A stretch of 64,000 bases of DNA from Caballeronia sp. INDeC2. Its GTDB lineage: Bacteria; Pseudomonadota; Gammaproteobacteria; Burkholderiales; Burkholderiaceae. Positions 42,485 through 50,962 of the stretch are shown piece after piece; positions within the stretch are counted from its first letter, which is position 1, and the number at the start of each line of letters is the position of its first letter. The notes under the pieces are model-generated. The model ran no database searches. It was given only the letters and a program-made list of their open reading frames with translations, and had not been told where the DNA came from. The stretch spans positions 310,001 to 374,000 of the forward strand of contig NZ_JALQDG010000027.1 in assembly GCF_023631325.1 (NCBI RefSeq), given 5' to 3'. A program made the position numbers and the translations under genes.

Positions 42485-42682
42485 GTTTTTTTAGTTGAAT
42501 TGAGCGTCAGGATCGACGGCCGGAGCTTTAAGCAATGGCCGTGCCTGATGTCTTGAATGCTGTGGCAATCAGCGTATTCCTGCAAAAAGTTCGCGATTGT
42601 TGAACGGAGTATTGTGGTTTTTCGCGACAATTGGCGCGGTAATAGGCGATACACTGCGAAGCAACGTTGATGGAGGCTTTCT

Positions 42683-42808
42683 ATGCTCGTTGCTATTCTC
42701 TTAATCTGCCCGATAGGCGTCGCGGCGCTTTTTGCATTCGCTCTCTTCGCGGATCGGCACTTCAAGGATTCGCTTGTTGAAGAGGTGGCGCGCGAATCAC
42801 GGCGTTAA
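42683..42808 (+). CDS. Tiny single-helix membrane protein
   Basis: A 41-residue protein, MLVAILLICPIGVAALFAF at the start. One hydrophobic helix covers residues 2-22, followed by a charged tail (ADRHFKDSLVEEVARESRR). The ribosome site GGAGG lies six bases before the ATG, which is the main support. The helix-then-charged-tail form resembles small membrane regulators, but no family is recognised. It stands alone between an unknown minus-strand gene and the rhamnose operon promoter. Confidence 0.62.
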   Translation: MLVAILLICPIGVAALFAFALFADRHFKDSLVEEVARESRR

Positions 42809-42924
42809 TGCGACGCCCCTGTGTGGCGCGGCAGTCACTTTCTTGGGCTAGCGCAAAGAAAGGAATCAACTCCCGCACAGCGCAGCCCGATCCGCTTTTG
42901 CTATCGAACGATCGCCCTTTCGAA

Positions 42925-42953
42925 TTGTTGCGCTATTAGCGCGGGACTATAGT
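42925..42953 (+). promoter_or_regulatory. Promoter of the rhamnose catabolic operon with embedded operator
   Basis: TTGTTG (-35, 42925-42930), a 17-base spacer and TATAGT (-10, 42948-42953) lie 50 bases before the first dehydrogenase gene. The spacer contains the perfect palindrome GCGCTA-T-TAGCGC (42930-42942), placed where a bound protein would block or remodel polymerase. Confidence 0.65.
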
Positions 42954-43002
42954 GCCTCTCACGGCATAAAACCTACGCGACAACAACGAAAGGAGACTAT
43001 CC

Positions 43003-43764
43003 ATGAACCGTATCGACCTGGCCGACCGCGTCGTGATCATCACCGGCGGCGCGCGGGGCATCGGGCTCGCGGTCGCGGAGCGCGCGCTCGAATCGGGCGC
43101 CGATGTGTCGCTCTGGGACGTCGACGGCGAACGTCTCGCGCGAACCAGCGCGGAACTCTCGGCAAAGTTCAAGGAGCGCAAGGTCAGCGACGCAGTCGTC
43201 GAGCTGACCGACGAATCGTCCGTCGATGCCGCCGCCAAAAAAACGCTCGCCGCGCACGGCAGGATCGACGTGCTCGTCAACAATGCGGGCATCACCGGCG
43301 GCAACGGCACGACCTGGGAACTCGCGCCCGACGTGTGGCGCCGCGTGATCGACGTCAATCTGATCGGACCGTACCTGACCTGCCGCGCCGTCGTGCCTCA
43401 CATGCTGAAGGCGGGCTACGGACGCATCGTCAATATCGCGTCGATCGCCGGCAAGGAAGGCAATCCGAACGCGTCGCACTACAGCGCCTCGAAGGCCGGG
43501 CTGATCGGCCTCACGAAATCGCTCGGCAAGGAACTCGCGGGCAAGAACATCCTCGTGAACGCCGTGACGCCCGCCGCCGCCAAAACCGAAATCTTCGATT
43601 CGATGTCGCAGCAGCACATCGACTACATGCTCTCCAAGATCCCGATGAACCGCTTCCTGATGCCTCAGGAAGCCGCGTCGCTGATTCTGTGGCTCTCGTC
43701 CGAGGACTGCGCGTTCAGCACCGGCGCCGTGTTCGATCTGTCGGGCGGACGCGCGACGTACTGA
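43003..43764 (+). CDS. SDR dehydrogenase, probable 2-keto-3-deoxy-L-rhamnonate 4-dehydrogenase
   Basis: A 253-residue classical short-chain dehydrogenase. The cofactor motif is TGGARGIG (residues 15-22), NNAG lies near 90, and the catalytic set is Ser in NIASIAG and Tyr-x-x-x-Lys in HYSASKAG near 160-164. It is the first gene of an operon with a sugar-acid transporter, L-rhamnonate dehydratase and L-rhamnose 1-dehydrogenase. In the Sphingomonas non-phosphorylative pathway an SDR (LRA5) oxidises 2-keto-3-deoxy-L-rhamnonate at C4, and that is the vacant step here. Assignment is from context; a fuconate-type substrate is also possible. Confidence 0.78.
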   Translation: MNRIDLADRVVIITGGARGIGLAVAERALESGADVSLWDVDGERLARTSAELSAKFKERKVSDAVVELTDESSVDAAAKKTLAAHGRIDVLVNNAGITGGNGTTWELAPDVWRRVIDVNLIGPYLTCRAVVPHMLKAGYGRIVNIASIAGKEGNPNASHYSASKAGLIGLTKSLGKELAGKNILVNAVTPAAAKTEIFDSMSQQHIDYMLSKIPMNRFLMPQEAASLILWLSSEDCAFSTGAVFDLSGGRATY

Positions 43765-43786
43765 TTGCGTCTTCGGGAGAATCGCG

Positions 43787-45091
43787 ATGAATCACTCCGC
43801 CCAAGCGGAAGGCGCCGTCACGTCCCGCGTGATGAAGAGGCTGCTGCCGTTTCTGCTGCTCATGTATGTGCTCGCGTTTCTGGATCGCGCGAACATCGGC
43901 TTTGCGCAAAAGGCGCTGCAGCAGGACACCGGTTTGACCAATGCCGCGTTCGCGTTCGGCGCGGGCGTGTTCTTCGTCGGCTACGCGATCTTCGAGGTGC
44001 CGAGCAATCTGCTTTTGCATCGCGTCGGCGCGAAGTTGTGGATGTGCCGCATCATGGTGACGTGGGGCCTCGTCTCCGCGGCGATGGCCTTCGCGCATAG
44101 CGCCACCACGTTCTATGCGTTGCGCTTTCTGCTCGGCGTGGCGGAGGCGGGCTTCTTTCCGGGCATCGTCTACTACCTCACGCGCTGGTTTGCGCAGTCG
44201 TCGCGGGCGCGTGCGCTCGGCGTGTTTTATTTCGGCGCGCCGCTCGCGTTCATCTTCGGCGCGCCGCTCTCCGGCCTGCTGCTGGATCTCCACGGCGCGC
44301 TCGGGTTCAAGGGCTGGCAGTGGCTCTTTCTCGTCGAAGGGTTGCTCGCGTCGCTCGTCGGCGTGTGGGCATTCTGGTATCTCGACGACGATCCCGCGAA
44401 AGCCCGATGGCTCACGCCAGAACAACGCGCGCTGCTCATCGGCCGTCTCGACGAGGATGCACGATCCGCCTCGTCGCACGGTCCGCGAAGCGTGCTCGCG
44501 TCGCTCGTCGATGCACGCGTGCTCGTGCTGTGCTGCGTGTACTTTCTGATACAGGCGGCGGTGTATGGCGTCGTCTTCTATCTGCCGCAACAGGTGTCGG
44601 CGCTGCTGGGCACGAAAGCGGGCTTTCGCGTCGGGCTCGTGACGGCGCTGCCGTGGATCGTCGCCGTCATCGTCACGTGGATCGTGCCGCGCTACGCCGA
44701 CCGCACCGGAAGGCATCGCCCGTGCGCGGTGGCGCTGCTCGCGATGTCGGGCGTCGCGATCGCCGTGTCGGGCGTCGCGGTCTCGCCCGTCGTCTCGATC
44801 GTCGCGCTGTGCTGCGCCGCGAGCGGCTTCATCGCCGCACAGCCGCTCTTCTGGACCTTTCCGACGCGCTATCTCACGGGCGCGGCCGCCGCGGCCGGCA
44901 TCGCGCTCATCAATTCGCTCGGCGGACTCGGCGGCTTCTTCGCGCCGATGGCCCGCACCGCCGCCGAAGCCGCGTTCCATTCGACGAGCGCCGGGCTCAT
45001 GGTGCTCGCGGCGCTCATCATCGCCGCGCTGGTGCGCGCGCCCGGACGCCTCGAACACGCACCCATTCCCGACGCCGCGAACGCGTCCTGA
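43787..45091 (+). CDS. ACS-family MFS transporter, probable L-rhamnonate/sugar-acid importer
   Basis: A 434-residue 12-helix anion:cation symporter-type protein. Helix 1 contains LLMYVLAFLDRANIGFAQKAL, with the ACS-typical Asp-Arg-x-Asn. Helix 2 contains FVGYAIFEVPSNLLLHRVGAKLW, and RFLLGVAEAGFFPGIVYYLTRWF is a family signature. It lies 22 bases after the SDR gene and 30 before L-rhamnonate dehydratase. Related carriers import aldonates, so L-rhamnonate is the likely substrate, complementing the ABC importer for the free sugar. Confidence 0.88.
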   Translation: MNHSAQAEGAVTSRVMKRLLPFLLLMYVLAFLDRANIGFAQKALQQDTGLTNAAFAFGAGVFFVGYAIFEVPSNLLLHRVGAKLWMCRIMVTWGLVSAAMAFAHSATTFYALRFLLGVAEAGFFPGIVYYLTRWFAQSSRARALGVFYFGAPLAFIFGAPLSGLLLDLHGALGFKGWQWLFLVEGLLASLVGVWAFWYLDDDPAKARWLTPEQRALLIGRLDEDARSASSHGPRSVLASLVDARVLVLCCVYFLIQAAVYGVVFYLPQQVSALLGTKAGFRVGLVTALPWIVAVIVTWIVPRYADRTGRHRPCAVALLAMSGVAIAVSGVAVSPVVSIVALCCAASGFIAAQPLFWTFPTRYLTGAAAAAGIALINSLGGLGGFFAPMARTAAEAAFHSTSAGLMVLAALIIAALVRAPGRLEHAPIPDAANAS

Positions 45092-45121
45092 ACAACGAAA
45101 CCAAACGTACGGAGCCACATC

Positions 45122-46300
45122 ATGTCCATGCCCACGATCGCCCAGGTGCGCGCCTTCACCGTTCGCGGCGGCGGCGCCGATTATCACGACCAGGGCGCCG
45201 ATCACTGGATCGACGATCACGTCGCCACGCCGATGGCCCGCTATCCCGAGTACCGCAGGAGCCGCCAGTCGTTCGGGCTGAACGTGCTGGGCTCGCTCGT
45301 CGTCGAGATCGAGGCGAGCGACGGCACCGTCGGCTTCGCGGTGACGACGGGCGGCGAAATCGGCGCGTTCATCGTCGAGAAGCATCTGGCGCGCTTTCTC
45401 GAAGGGCAGCGCGTGACCGACATCGAAAAGATGTGGGATCAGATGTACAACGCGACGCTCTACTACGGCCGCAAGGGCATCGTGCTGAACGCGATCTCGG
45501 GCGTCGATCTCGCGCTGTGGGATCTGCTCGCGAAGGTGCGCAAGGAGCCGGTGTTTCAATTGCTCGGCGGCCCGGTGCGCGACGAACTGCAGTTCTATGC
45601 GACGGGCGCGCGCCCCGATCTCGCGAAAGAGATGGGCTTCATCGGCGGCAAGATGCCCTTGCAGCACGGCCCGGCCGAAGGCGAGGAAGGGCTCGCGAAA
45701 AATATCGCGAAGCTCGCGGACATGCGCGCGAAAGTCGGCGACGATTTCTGGCTCATGTTCGATTGCTGGATGAGTCTCGACCTGAACTACGCGAAGCGCC
45801 TCGCGAACGCGGCGCGCGAATACGGCCTGAAATGGATCGAGGAAGCGCTGCCGCCCGACGACTATTGGGGCTATGCCGAACTGCGCCGTTCGGTACCGGG
45901 CGGCATGATGGTCACGACCGGCGAGCACGAAGCGACGCGCTGGGGCTTTCGGATGCTGTTCGAGATGGGCTGCGCGGATCTGGTTCAGCCGGATGTCGGC
46001 TGGTGCGGCGGCATCACCGAACTCATCAAGATTTCGGCGCTCGCGGATGCGCACAACGTGCTCGTCGTGCCCCACGGTTCGTCGGTGTACAGCTACCACT
46101 TCGTCGTGACGCGTCACAACTCGCCGTTCGCCGAGTTCCTGATGATGGCGCCAGAGGCGGATCAGGTCGTGCCGATGTTCACGCCCTTGCTGCTCGACGA
46201 GCCCGTGCCGGTGAACGGCCGCATGAAGGTGCCGGAGACGCCGGGTTTCGGCGTGCGGCTGAATCCGGAATGCAAGCTCGAAAGACCCTATACACACTGA
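45122..46300 (+). CDS. rhmD: L-rhamnonate dehydratase
   Basis: A 392-residue enolase-superfamily enzyme that dehydrates L-rhamnonate to 2-keto-3-deoxy-L-rhamnonate. The N-terminal capping loop is diagnostic (GGGADYHDQGADHWIDDHVATPM, then RSRQSFGLNVLG) and matches what I know of E. coli YfaW/RhmD. Other shared stretches are YATGARPDLAKEMGFIGGKMP, metal-ligand region MFDCWMSLDLNYA, WIEEALPP, TTGEHEATRW and the catalytic VVPHGSSVYSYH. GGAG precedes the ATG; the second ATG at 45128 is an alternative. The SDR for L-rhamnose oxidation follows after 12 bases. Confidence 0.96.
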   Translation: MSMPTIAQVRAFTVRGGGADYHDQGADHWIDDHVATPMARYPEYRRSRQSFGLNVLGSLVVEIEASDGTVGFAVTTGGEIGAFIVEKHLARFLEGQRVTDIEKMWDQMYNATLYYGRKGIVLNAISGVDLALWDLLAKVRKEPVFQLLGGPVRDELQFYATGARPDLAKEMGFIGGKMPLQHGPAEGEEGLAKNIAKLADMRAKVGDDFWLMFDCWMSLDLNYAKRLANAAREYGLKWIEEALPPDDYWGYAELRRSVPGGMMVTTGEHEATRWGFRMLFEMGCADLVQPDVGWCGGITELIKISALADAHNVLVVPHGSSVYSYHFVVTRHNSPFAEFLMMAPEADQVVPMFTPLLLDEPVPVNGRMKVPETPGFGVRLNPECKLERPYTH

Positions 46301-46312
46301 ACGAGGCATCTC

Positions 46313-47095
46313 ATGCTGCTGGAAAACAAGGTCGTCGTGGTGACGGGCGGCTCGCGCGGCATCGGCCGGGCGATCGCGCTCGCGAGCGCGCGCGAAGGCG
46401 CGGATGTCGCGATCAACTACTGGGGCGACAACGACGAGTCGTACGGCAAGGCATCGGCGGTTGAATCGATCGTCGGCGAGATCGAGGCGCTGGGGCGGCG
46501 CGCGATCGCCGTCGAAGGGAACGTCGCCGAGCGTGATACGGGCATCGAGTTGATCCGGCGCACGGTCGATGCGTTCGGTCACGTCGACGTGCTATCGAGC
46601 AACGCGGGCATTTGCCCGTTTCACGCGTTTCTCGACATGCCGGCTTCGGTCTACGAATCGACCGTTGCGGTGAATCTGAACGGCGCGTTCTACGTGACCC
46701 AGGCCGCCGCGACCCAGATGAAGACCCAGGGCACGGGCGGCGCGATCGTCGCGACGAGTTCGATCAGCGCGCTCGTCGGCGGCGGCATGCAGACGCACTA
46801 CACGCCGACGAAGGCAGGCGTTCACTCGCTGATGCAATCCTGCGCGATCGCGCTCGGGCCGTACGGCATCCGCTGCAACTCGGTGATGCCGGGCACCATC
46901 GCGACGGACCTTAACGCCGAGGACTTGTCGGATACGGACAAGCGCGCCTATATGACAAAGCGCATTCCGCTGGGGCGTCTAGGCGAACCCGACGATGTCG
47001 CGCAATGCGTCGTCTTCCTCGCGTCGGACCGCGCGCGCTACGTGACGGGCGCGTCGCTGCTGGTGGATGGCGGCCTCTTCGTCAATCTTCAGTGA
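46313..47095 (+). CDS. L-rhamnose 1-dehydrogenase (SDR)
   Basis: A 260-residue short-chain dehydrogenase oxidising L-rhamnose to L-rhamnono-lactone with NAD(P)+. The cofactor motif is TGGSRGIG near residue 12. The substrate-side stretch SSNAGICPFHAFLDMPASVYE and the region SSISALVGGGMQTHYTPTKAG, with Ser and Tyr-x-x-x-Lys catalytic residues, match the known Azotobacter/Sphingomonas enzyme. NAG is preceded by SS rather than NN. The C-terminus GASLLVDGGLFVNLQ is also characteristic. It closes the left operon and overlaps the convergent LysR gene by seven bases. Confidence 0.92.
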   Translation: MLLENKVVVVTGGSRGIGRAIALASAREGADVAINYWGDNDESYGKASAVESIVGEIEALGRRAIAVEGNVAERDTGIELIRRTVDAFGHVDVLSSNAGICPFHAFLDMPASVYESTVAVNLNGAFYVTQAAATQMKTQGTGGAIVATSSISALVGGGMQTHYTPTKAGVHSLMQSCAIALGPYGIRCNSVMPGTIATDLNAEDLSDTDKRAYMTKRIPLGRLGEPDDVAQCVVFLASDRARYVTGASLLVDGGLFVNLQ

Positions 47096-48045
47096 GGCGA
47101 CACCGCCGAGTACTTGCGCAACAGCGCGATGAAGTACTCGGCGGGCTCGCTCAAGGTCTCGAACTTGCGGCGCAGCAGACCGAATCCCGACAGGCTCTTG
47201 CCGATTTCGATCGGCAACTCGATCAGCAATTGGGCGCGCAGATAATCGCGCACGACGGACTCCGGCAGCATCGCGACGGCTTCGCTGTTTTGCAGCAACT
47301 GCAGCGTCGCGAAGATCGATGCGCATTCGACGATATCGGCGGGTGAAGACAACCCTGCGCGCGCGAGTTCGTCTTCGAAGAGACCGCGCGCGGGACTCGT
47401 TATCGGCTGCAGAATCCACGGCCACCCGACGAGCGTATCGAGCGTAAGTCCGATCTTCCCGGCAAGCGGATGCCCCGCGCGCACGACGAGCCGCATCGCC
47501 TCGCGCGCAAGCGGCTCGAAATCGAAATCGTTGTGTTGCAAGGGCGTGGTCAAACGTCCGAGCGCGAGATCGACTTCGCGGCGATGCAGCAATTGCACGA
47601 CCTGATCGCTCGTCTCGCCGAGGATGCGCACGTTCAGGAGCGGCCGCTCCGATTTCAGTTCGGTGACGGCCATCGCGAGCACATCGGGCGCGGCGCCCAT
47701 GATTGCGCCGACCGTGAGTTGACCGTGGCCGCCGCGGCGCTTCGCGTCGAGATCGTCGGCGAAGCGCGTCAGATCCGCGAGCGAGCGGCGAGCGTACGCG
47801 AGCGCGGCGGTGCCGAGCGGCGTCGGCTGCATGCCCCGCGCATTGCGCTCGAAGAGCAGAAAGCCGAACGCTTCCTCGATATCCGCGAGCATGCGGCTTG
47901 CGCTCGGCTGCGCGACGTTGATCGTCTCGGCGGCCTGATGCAGATTGCGCGCGTCGTCGAGCGCGACCAAGAGCGCGAGATGCTTGAACTTCAGCCGATT
48001 GACGAGCGCATTCGGCGACACACTTTGGGACACGTTCTGAATCAT
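47089..48045 (-). CDS. LysR-family regulator of the rhamnose locus
   Basis: A 318-residue LysR regulator. The winged helix-turn-helix is at residues 17-76 (LKFKHLALLVALDDARNLHQAAETINVAQPSASRMLADIEEAFG, read as consecutive helices), followed by the effector-binding domain (GQLTVGAIMGAAPDVL and later LVVRAGHPLAGK). The ATG at 48045 is preferred; a TTG at 48108 would add 21 unrelated residues. The gene is divergent from the mutarotase/ABC operon and convergent with the dehydrogenase, so it sits in the middle of the two rhamnose operons and probably controls both. Rhizobial rhamnose loci instead use a DeoR-type regulator. Confidence 0.88.
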   Translation of the reverse strand: MIQNVSQSVSPNALVNRLKFKHLALLVALDDARNLHQAAETINVAQPSASRMLADIEEAFGFLLFERNARGMQPTPLGTAALAYARRSLADLTRFADDLDAKRRGGHGQLTVGAIMGAAPDVLAMAVTELKSERPLLNVRILGETSDQVVQLLHRREVDLALGRLTTPLQHNDFDFEPLAREAMRLVVRAGHPLAGKIGLTLDTLVGWPWILQPITSPARGLFEDELARAGLSSPADIVECASIFATLQLLQNSEAVAMLPESVVRDYLRAQLLIELPIEIGKSLSGFGLLRRKFETLSEPAEYFIALLRKYSAVSPH

Positions 48046-48105
48046 TCGACAGTCCGCTTTGAACCGCGCGAAGATACGGCGCAGCGATACGTTTTTGCGA
48101 TCGGC

Positions 48106-48151
48106 CAATCCTGCAATCGGATTGTCGTGTTATCGGTCGGCGAATTATAGT
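48106..48151 (+). promoter_or_regulatory. Promoter and LysR-type operator of the rhamnose uptake operon
   Basis: TTGTCG (48122-48127), an 18-base spacer and TATAGT (48146-48151) form a good promoter 57 bases before the mutarotase gene. CAATC-N9-GATTG (48106-48124), which contains the T-N11-A pattern of LysR sites, overlaps its -35 element and lies about 60 bases upstream of the divergent LysR start. Suited to control of both genes. Confidence 0.6.
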
Positions 48152-48207
48152 CGCAGCACAACGAGTCCCCACACAGGGATTCACCAATCAAAAGAAGGTG
48201 GGCCGCC

Positions 48208-48522
48208 ATGGAGACAGTGGCATTGCGCATGACCCTGAAGCCGGGCATGCGCGAGGAATACGAGAAGCGCCATCGCGAGATCTGGCCGGAACTGGCGGAT
48301 GCGCTGCGCGACGCGGGCATCCGCGATTACCGCATCTCTCTCGACGAATCGACCGGACATCTCTTCGCCATTCATCAGTGCACGGATACGCATACGACGC
48401 ACGCGTTGCCCGCGCTGCCCGTCATGCGCAAGTGGTGGGACTTCATGGCCGAGCTGATGGAGACACATGCGGATAACTCGCCTGTCGTAACCCCGCTCGT
48501 GCCCGTCTTTCATCTTCCCTGA
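48208..48522 (+). CDS. rhaM: L-rhamnose mutarotase
   Basis: A 104-residue RhaM/RhaU-family enzyme that speeds interconversion of alpha and beta L-rhamnopyranose. Characteristic segments are METVALRMTLKPGMREEYEKRH, IWPELADALRDAGI, DYRISLDESTGHLFAI and PVMRKWWDFMAELME. Length matches the family exactly. It opens the right-hand operon, 30 bases before the lactonase gene. Rapid anomer supply would aid either ABC uptake or the dehydrogenase. Confidence 0.95.
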   Translation: METVALRMTLKPGMREEYEKRHREIWPELADALRDAGIRDYRISLDESTGHLFAIHQCTDTHTTHALPALPVMRKWWDFMAELMETHADNSPVVTPLVPVFHLP

Positions 48523-48551
48523 AACCTTCGCTGCTTTTGCGAGGAGCAACC

Positions 48552-49436
48552 ATGCAGGTCGTCGATCCGCACATTCATCTGTGGGACCTCAAGACGCATC
48601 ATTACCCCTGGCTCGCGAATCCGCGGACGTCGTTCGTCGGCGATGCGCGCGACTTGCAGCACGACTATCTGCTGTCCGATCTGCTGCGCGATGCACAAGA
48701 CATCGACGTGTTGAAGCTCGTGCATGTCGATGCGAATCACGATCCCGCCGATCCCGTCGAGGAAACGCGCTGGCTGCAATCGATCGCGGATAAAGAGGGC
48801 ATGCCGAACGGCATCGTCGCGGGCGCGGACTTGTCGGCGAATAACGCACAGCAAGTGCTCGAAGCGCATGCGGCGTTCGCCAATACGCGCGGCATCCGCC
48901 AGATTCTCAACGTGCATGAAAACAAGCTCTACGACTACGTCGGGCGTCAATACATGCGCGAACCGCAATGGCGCAAGCACTTCGCGTTGCTCAAGCGCTT
49001 CGACATGTCGTTCGATCTGCAGCTTTATCCATCGCAGATGGAAGAGGCCGCGCAACTCGCGCGCGAGCATGCGGACACGCAATTCATCGTCAATCATGCG
49101 GGCATGTTCGTGGACCGCAACTCGACGCACGGATATCGCGCGTGGCGCGAAGGCATGCGCATGCTGGCCGCGTGCCCGAACGTCGCCGTGAAGCTGAGCG
49201 GCTTCGCGATGTTCGATCACGACTGGACTATCGAGAGCCTGCGTCCGTACGTGCACGAAACCATCGACACGTTCGGCAGCGACCGCGCGATGTTCGCGTC
49301 GAACTTTCCGGTGGATCGATTGTTTGGCACATATACAGCGTTATGGAACGCGTATGCGCAGATCGTCGGCGATGCGAGCGACAGCGAGAAGCACGCGCTC
49401 TTCGTCAGCAATGCAGAACGCATTTATCGCATCTGA
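48552..49436 (+). CDS. Amidohydrolase-family lactonase, probable L-rhamnono-lactonase
   Basis: A 294-residue metal-dependent hydrolase of the amidohydrolase-2 superfamily. The metal motif VVDPHIHLWDL is at the N-terminus, HVDANHDPAD lies near residue 60, and later segments include FIVNHAGMF and FASNFPVDRLFG. Related enzymes hydrolyse L-fucono- and L-rhamnono-lactones. It fills the step between L-rhamnose 1-dehydrogenase and L-rhamnonate dehydratase. GAGGAG is well placed before the ATG at 48552; an upstream in-frame codon at 48537 is rejected. The ABC ATPase gene follows after 11 bases. Confidence 0.87.
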   Translation: MQVVDPHIHLWDLKTHHYPWLANPRTSFVGDARDLQHDYLLSDLLRDAQDIDVLKLVHVDANHDPADPVEETRWLQSIADKEGMPNGIVAGADLSANNAQQVLEAHAAFANTRGIRQILNVHENKLYDYVGRQYMREPQWRKHFALLKRFDMSFDLQLYPSQMEEAAQLAREHADTQFIVNHAGMFVDRNSTHGYRAWREGMRMLAACPNVAVKLSGFAMFDHDWTIESLRPYVHETIDTFGSDRAMFASNFPVDRLFGTYTALWNAYAQIVGDASDSEKHALFVSNAERIYRI

Positions 49437-49447
49437 GAGGCCATGCT

Positions 49448-50962
49448 ATGACGATGCCGCGTCTTGAACTGAAGCATGCGAGCAAATCGTTCGGACGCGT
49501 GCGCGCGCTCGGCGACGGCAGCCTGCAACTCTTTCCCGGCGAAGTGCACGCGCTGCTCGGCGAGAACGGCGCGGGCAAATCGACGCTCGTGAAACTGCTC
49601 GCGGGCGTCTATCAGCCCGATGCGGGCGAACTGCTCATCGAAGGCGTCGTGCGGCGGTTCGCCAATCCGGCGGAAGCGCGCGATGCGGGCATTGCCGTGA
49701 TCTATCAGGAGCCGACGCTTTTCGCGGATCTCTCGATCGCCGAGAACATCTACATGGGCCGTCAGCCTCGCGATCGCTTCGGGCGCATTCGCTACGACGA
49801 GATGCATCGCGAAGTCGATGCGCTGCTGTCGTCGCTCGGCGTGAATCTGCGGGCGCAACGCCTCGTGCGAGGACTCTCGATCGCGGATCAGCAGGTCGTC
49901 GAGATCGCGAAGGCTTTGTCGCTCGATGCGAACGTGCTCATCATGGACGAGCCGACCGCCGCGCTCTCGCTGCCCGAAGTGGAACGGCTTTTCGCGATCG
50001 TGCGCGCATTGCGCGAGCGCGACGTGGCGATTCTCTTCATCACGCATCGTCTCGATGAAGTCTTCGCGCTGACGCAACGCATGACGATCATGCGCGACGG
50101 CATGAAGGTCTGCGACGCGCTCACGCAGGACATGAACATCGATGCGATCGTGAGCAAAATGGTCGGCCGCGATCTCGACACGTTCTATCCGAAAGCCGAT
50201 GTCGCGCCGGGCGACGTGCGTCTTTCGGTGCGCAATCTTACGCGCGAAGGCGTATTCAAGAACGTGTCTTTCGACGTGCGCGCGGGCGAGATCGTCGCGC
50301 TGGCGGGACTCGTCGGCGCGGGACGCAGCGAAGTCGCGCGCGCGATCTTCGGCATCGATCCGGTCGACGGCGGCGAAGTGAAGATCGCGGGCAAGAAGCT
50401 CGCGCTGGGACATCCGGCGACGGCCGTGCGCGCGGGACTCGCGCTCGTGCCGGAGGATCGTCGCGCGCAAGGGCTCGCGCTTGAGTTGAGCATCGCGCGC
50501 AATGCATCGCTCACCGTGCTCGGGCGTTTGATGCGTCACGGACTCATCACCGCGAAGAGCGAATCGGCGCTCGCGTCAGACTGGGGCAAGCGGCTTCGTC
50601 TGAAGGCCGGCGATCTCGACGCGCCCGTCGGCACGCTATCGGGCGGCAATCAGCAGAAGGTCGTGCTCGGTAAATGGCTCGCGACGCATCCGAAGGTGCT
50701 CATCATCGACGAGCCCACGCGCGGCATCGACGTGGGCGCGAAAGCCGAGGTGTATCGCACGCTCGCCGAGCTCGTGAGGGAGGGCATGGCCGTGCTGATG
50801 ATATCGAGCGAACTGCCCGAAGTACTCGGCATGGCCGATCGCGTGCTCGTGATGCACGAAGGCCGCATAAGCGCGGATATCGCGCGCGCCGATGCGAACG
50901 AAGAACGCGTGATGAGCGCGGCGCTCGGCGCCACGCCGGACTCTCTGGGACGCGCAGCATGA
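49448..50962 (+). CDS. rhaT: L-rhamnose ABC importer, ATP-binding protein
   Basis: A 504-residue double-ATPase of the sugar importer (RbsA/MglA) type. The first domain has Walker A GENGAGKSTLVKLL near residue 38, signature VRGLSIADQQVVEIAKAL and Walker B VLIMDEPTAAL. The second domain has the degenerate Walker A GLVGAGRSEVARAI usual in this family, signature TLSGGNQQKVVLGKWL and Walker B VLIIDEPTRGID. GAGAGG precedes the ATG. Its stop overlaps the first permease start as ATGA. The symbol follows the Rhizobium rhaSTPQ naming, not the E. coli RhaT symporter. Confidence 0.93.
   Translation: MTMPRLELKHASKSFGRVRALGDGSLQLFPGEVHALLGENGAGKSTLVKLLAGVYQPDAGELLIEGVVRRFANPAEARDAGIAVIYQEPTLFADLSIAENIYMGRQPRDRFGRIRYDEMHREVDALLSSLGVNLRAQRLVRGLSIADQQVVEIAKALSLDANVLIMDEPTAALSLPEVERLFAIVRALRERDVAILFITHRLDEVFALTQRMTIMRDGMKVCDALTQDMNIDAIVSKMVGRDLDTFYPKADVAPGDVRLSVRNLTREGVFKNVSFDVRAGEIVALAGLVGAGRSEVARAIFGIDPVDGGEVKIAGKKLALGHPATAVRAGLALVPEDRRAQGLALELSIARNASLTVLGRLMRHGLITAKSESALASDWGKRLRLKAGDLDAPVGTLSGGNQQKVVLGKWLATHPKVLIIDEPTRGIDVGAKAEVYRTLAELVREGMAVLMISSELPEVLGMADRVLVMHEGRISADIARADANEERVMSAALGATPDSLGRAA

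Noticed and set aside
42168..42765. Overlapping frames on both strands around the small unknown gene at 42224-42484
   Set aside because: The competing frames have no ribosome site and Arg/Ser/Ala-rich chance composition; the 86-residue frame was kept with moderate confidence.
43715..46582. Very long minus-strand open frame (955 codons) opposite the rhamnose genes
   Set aside because: It lies antisense to three well-conserved genes, is extremely rich in Arg, Asp, Glu and His, and has no domain motif. Such frames arise from high-GC codon bias.
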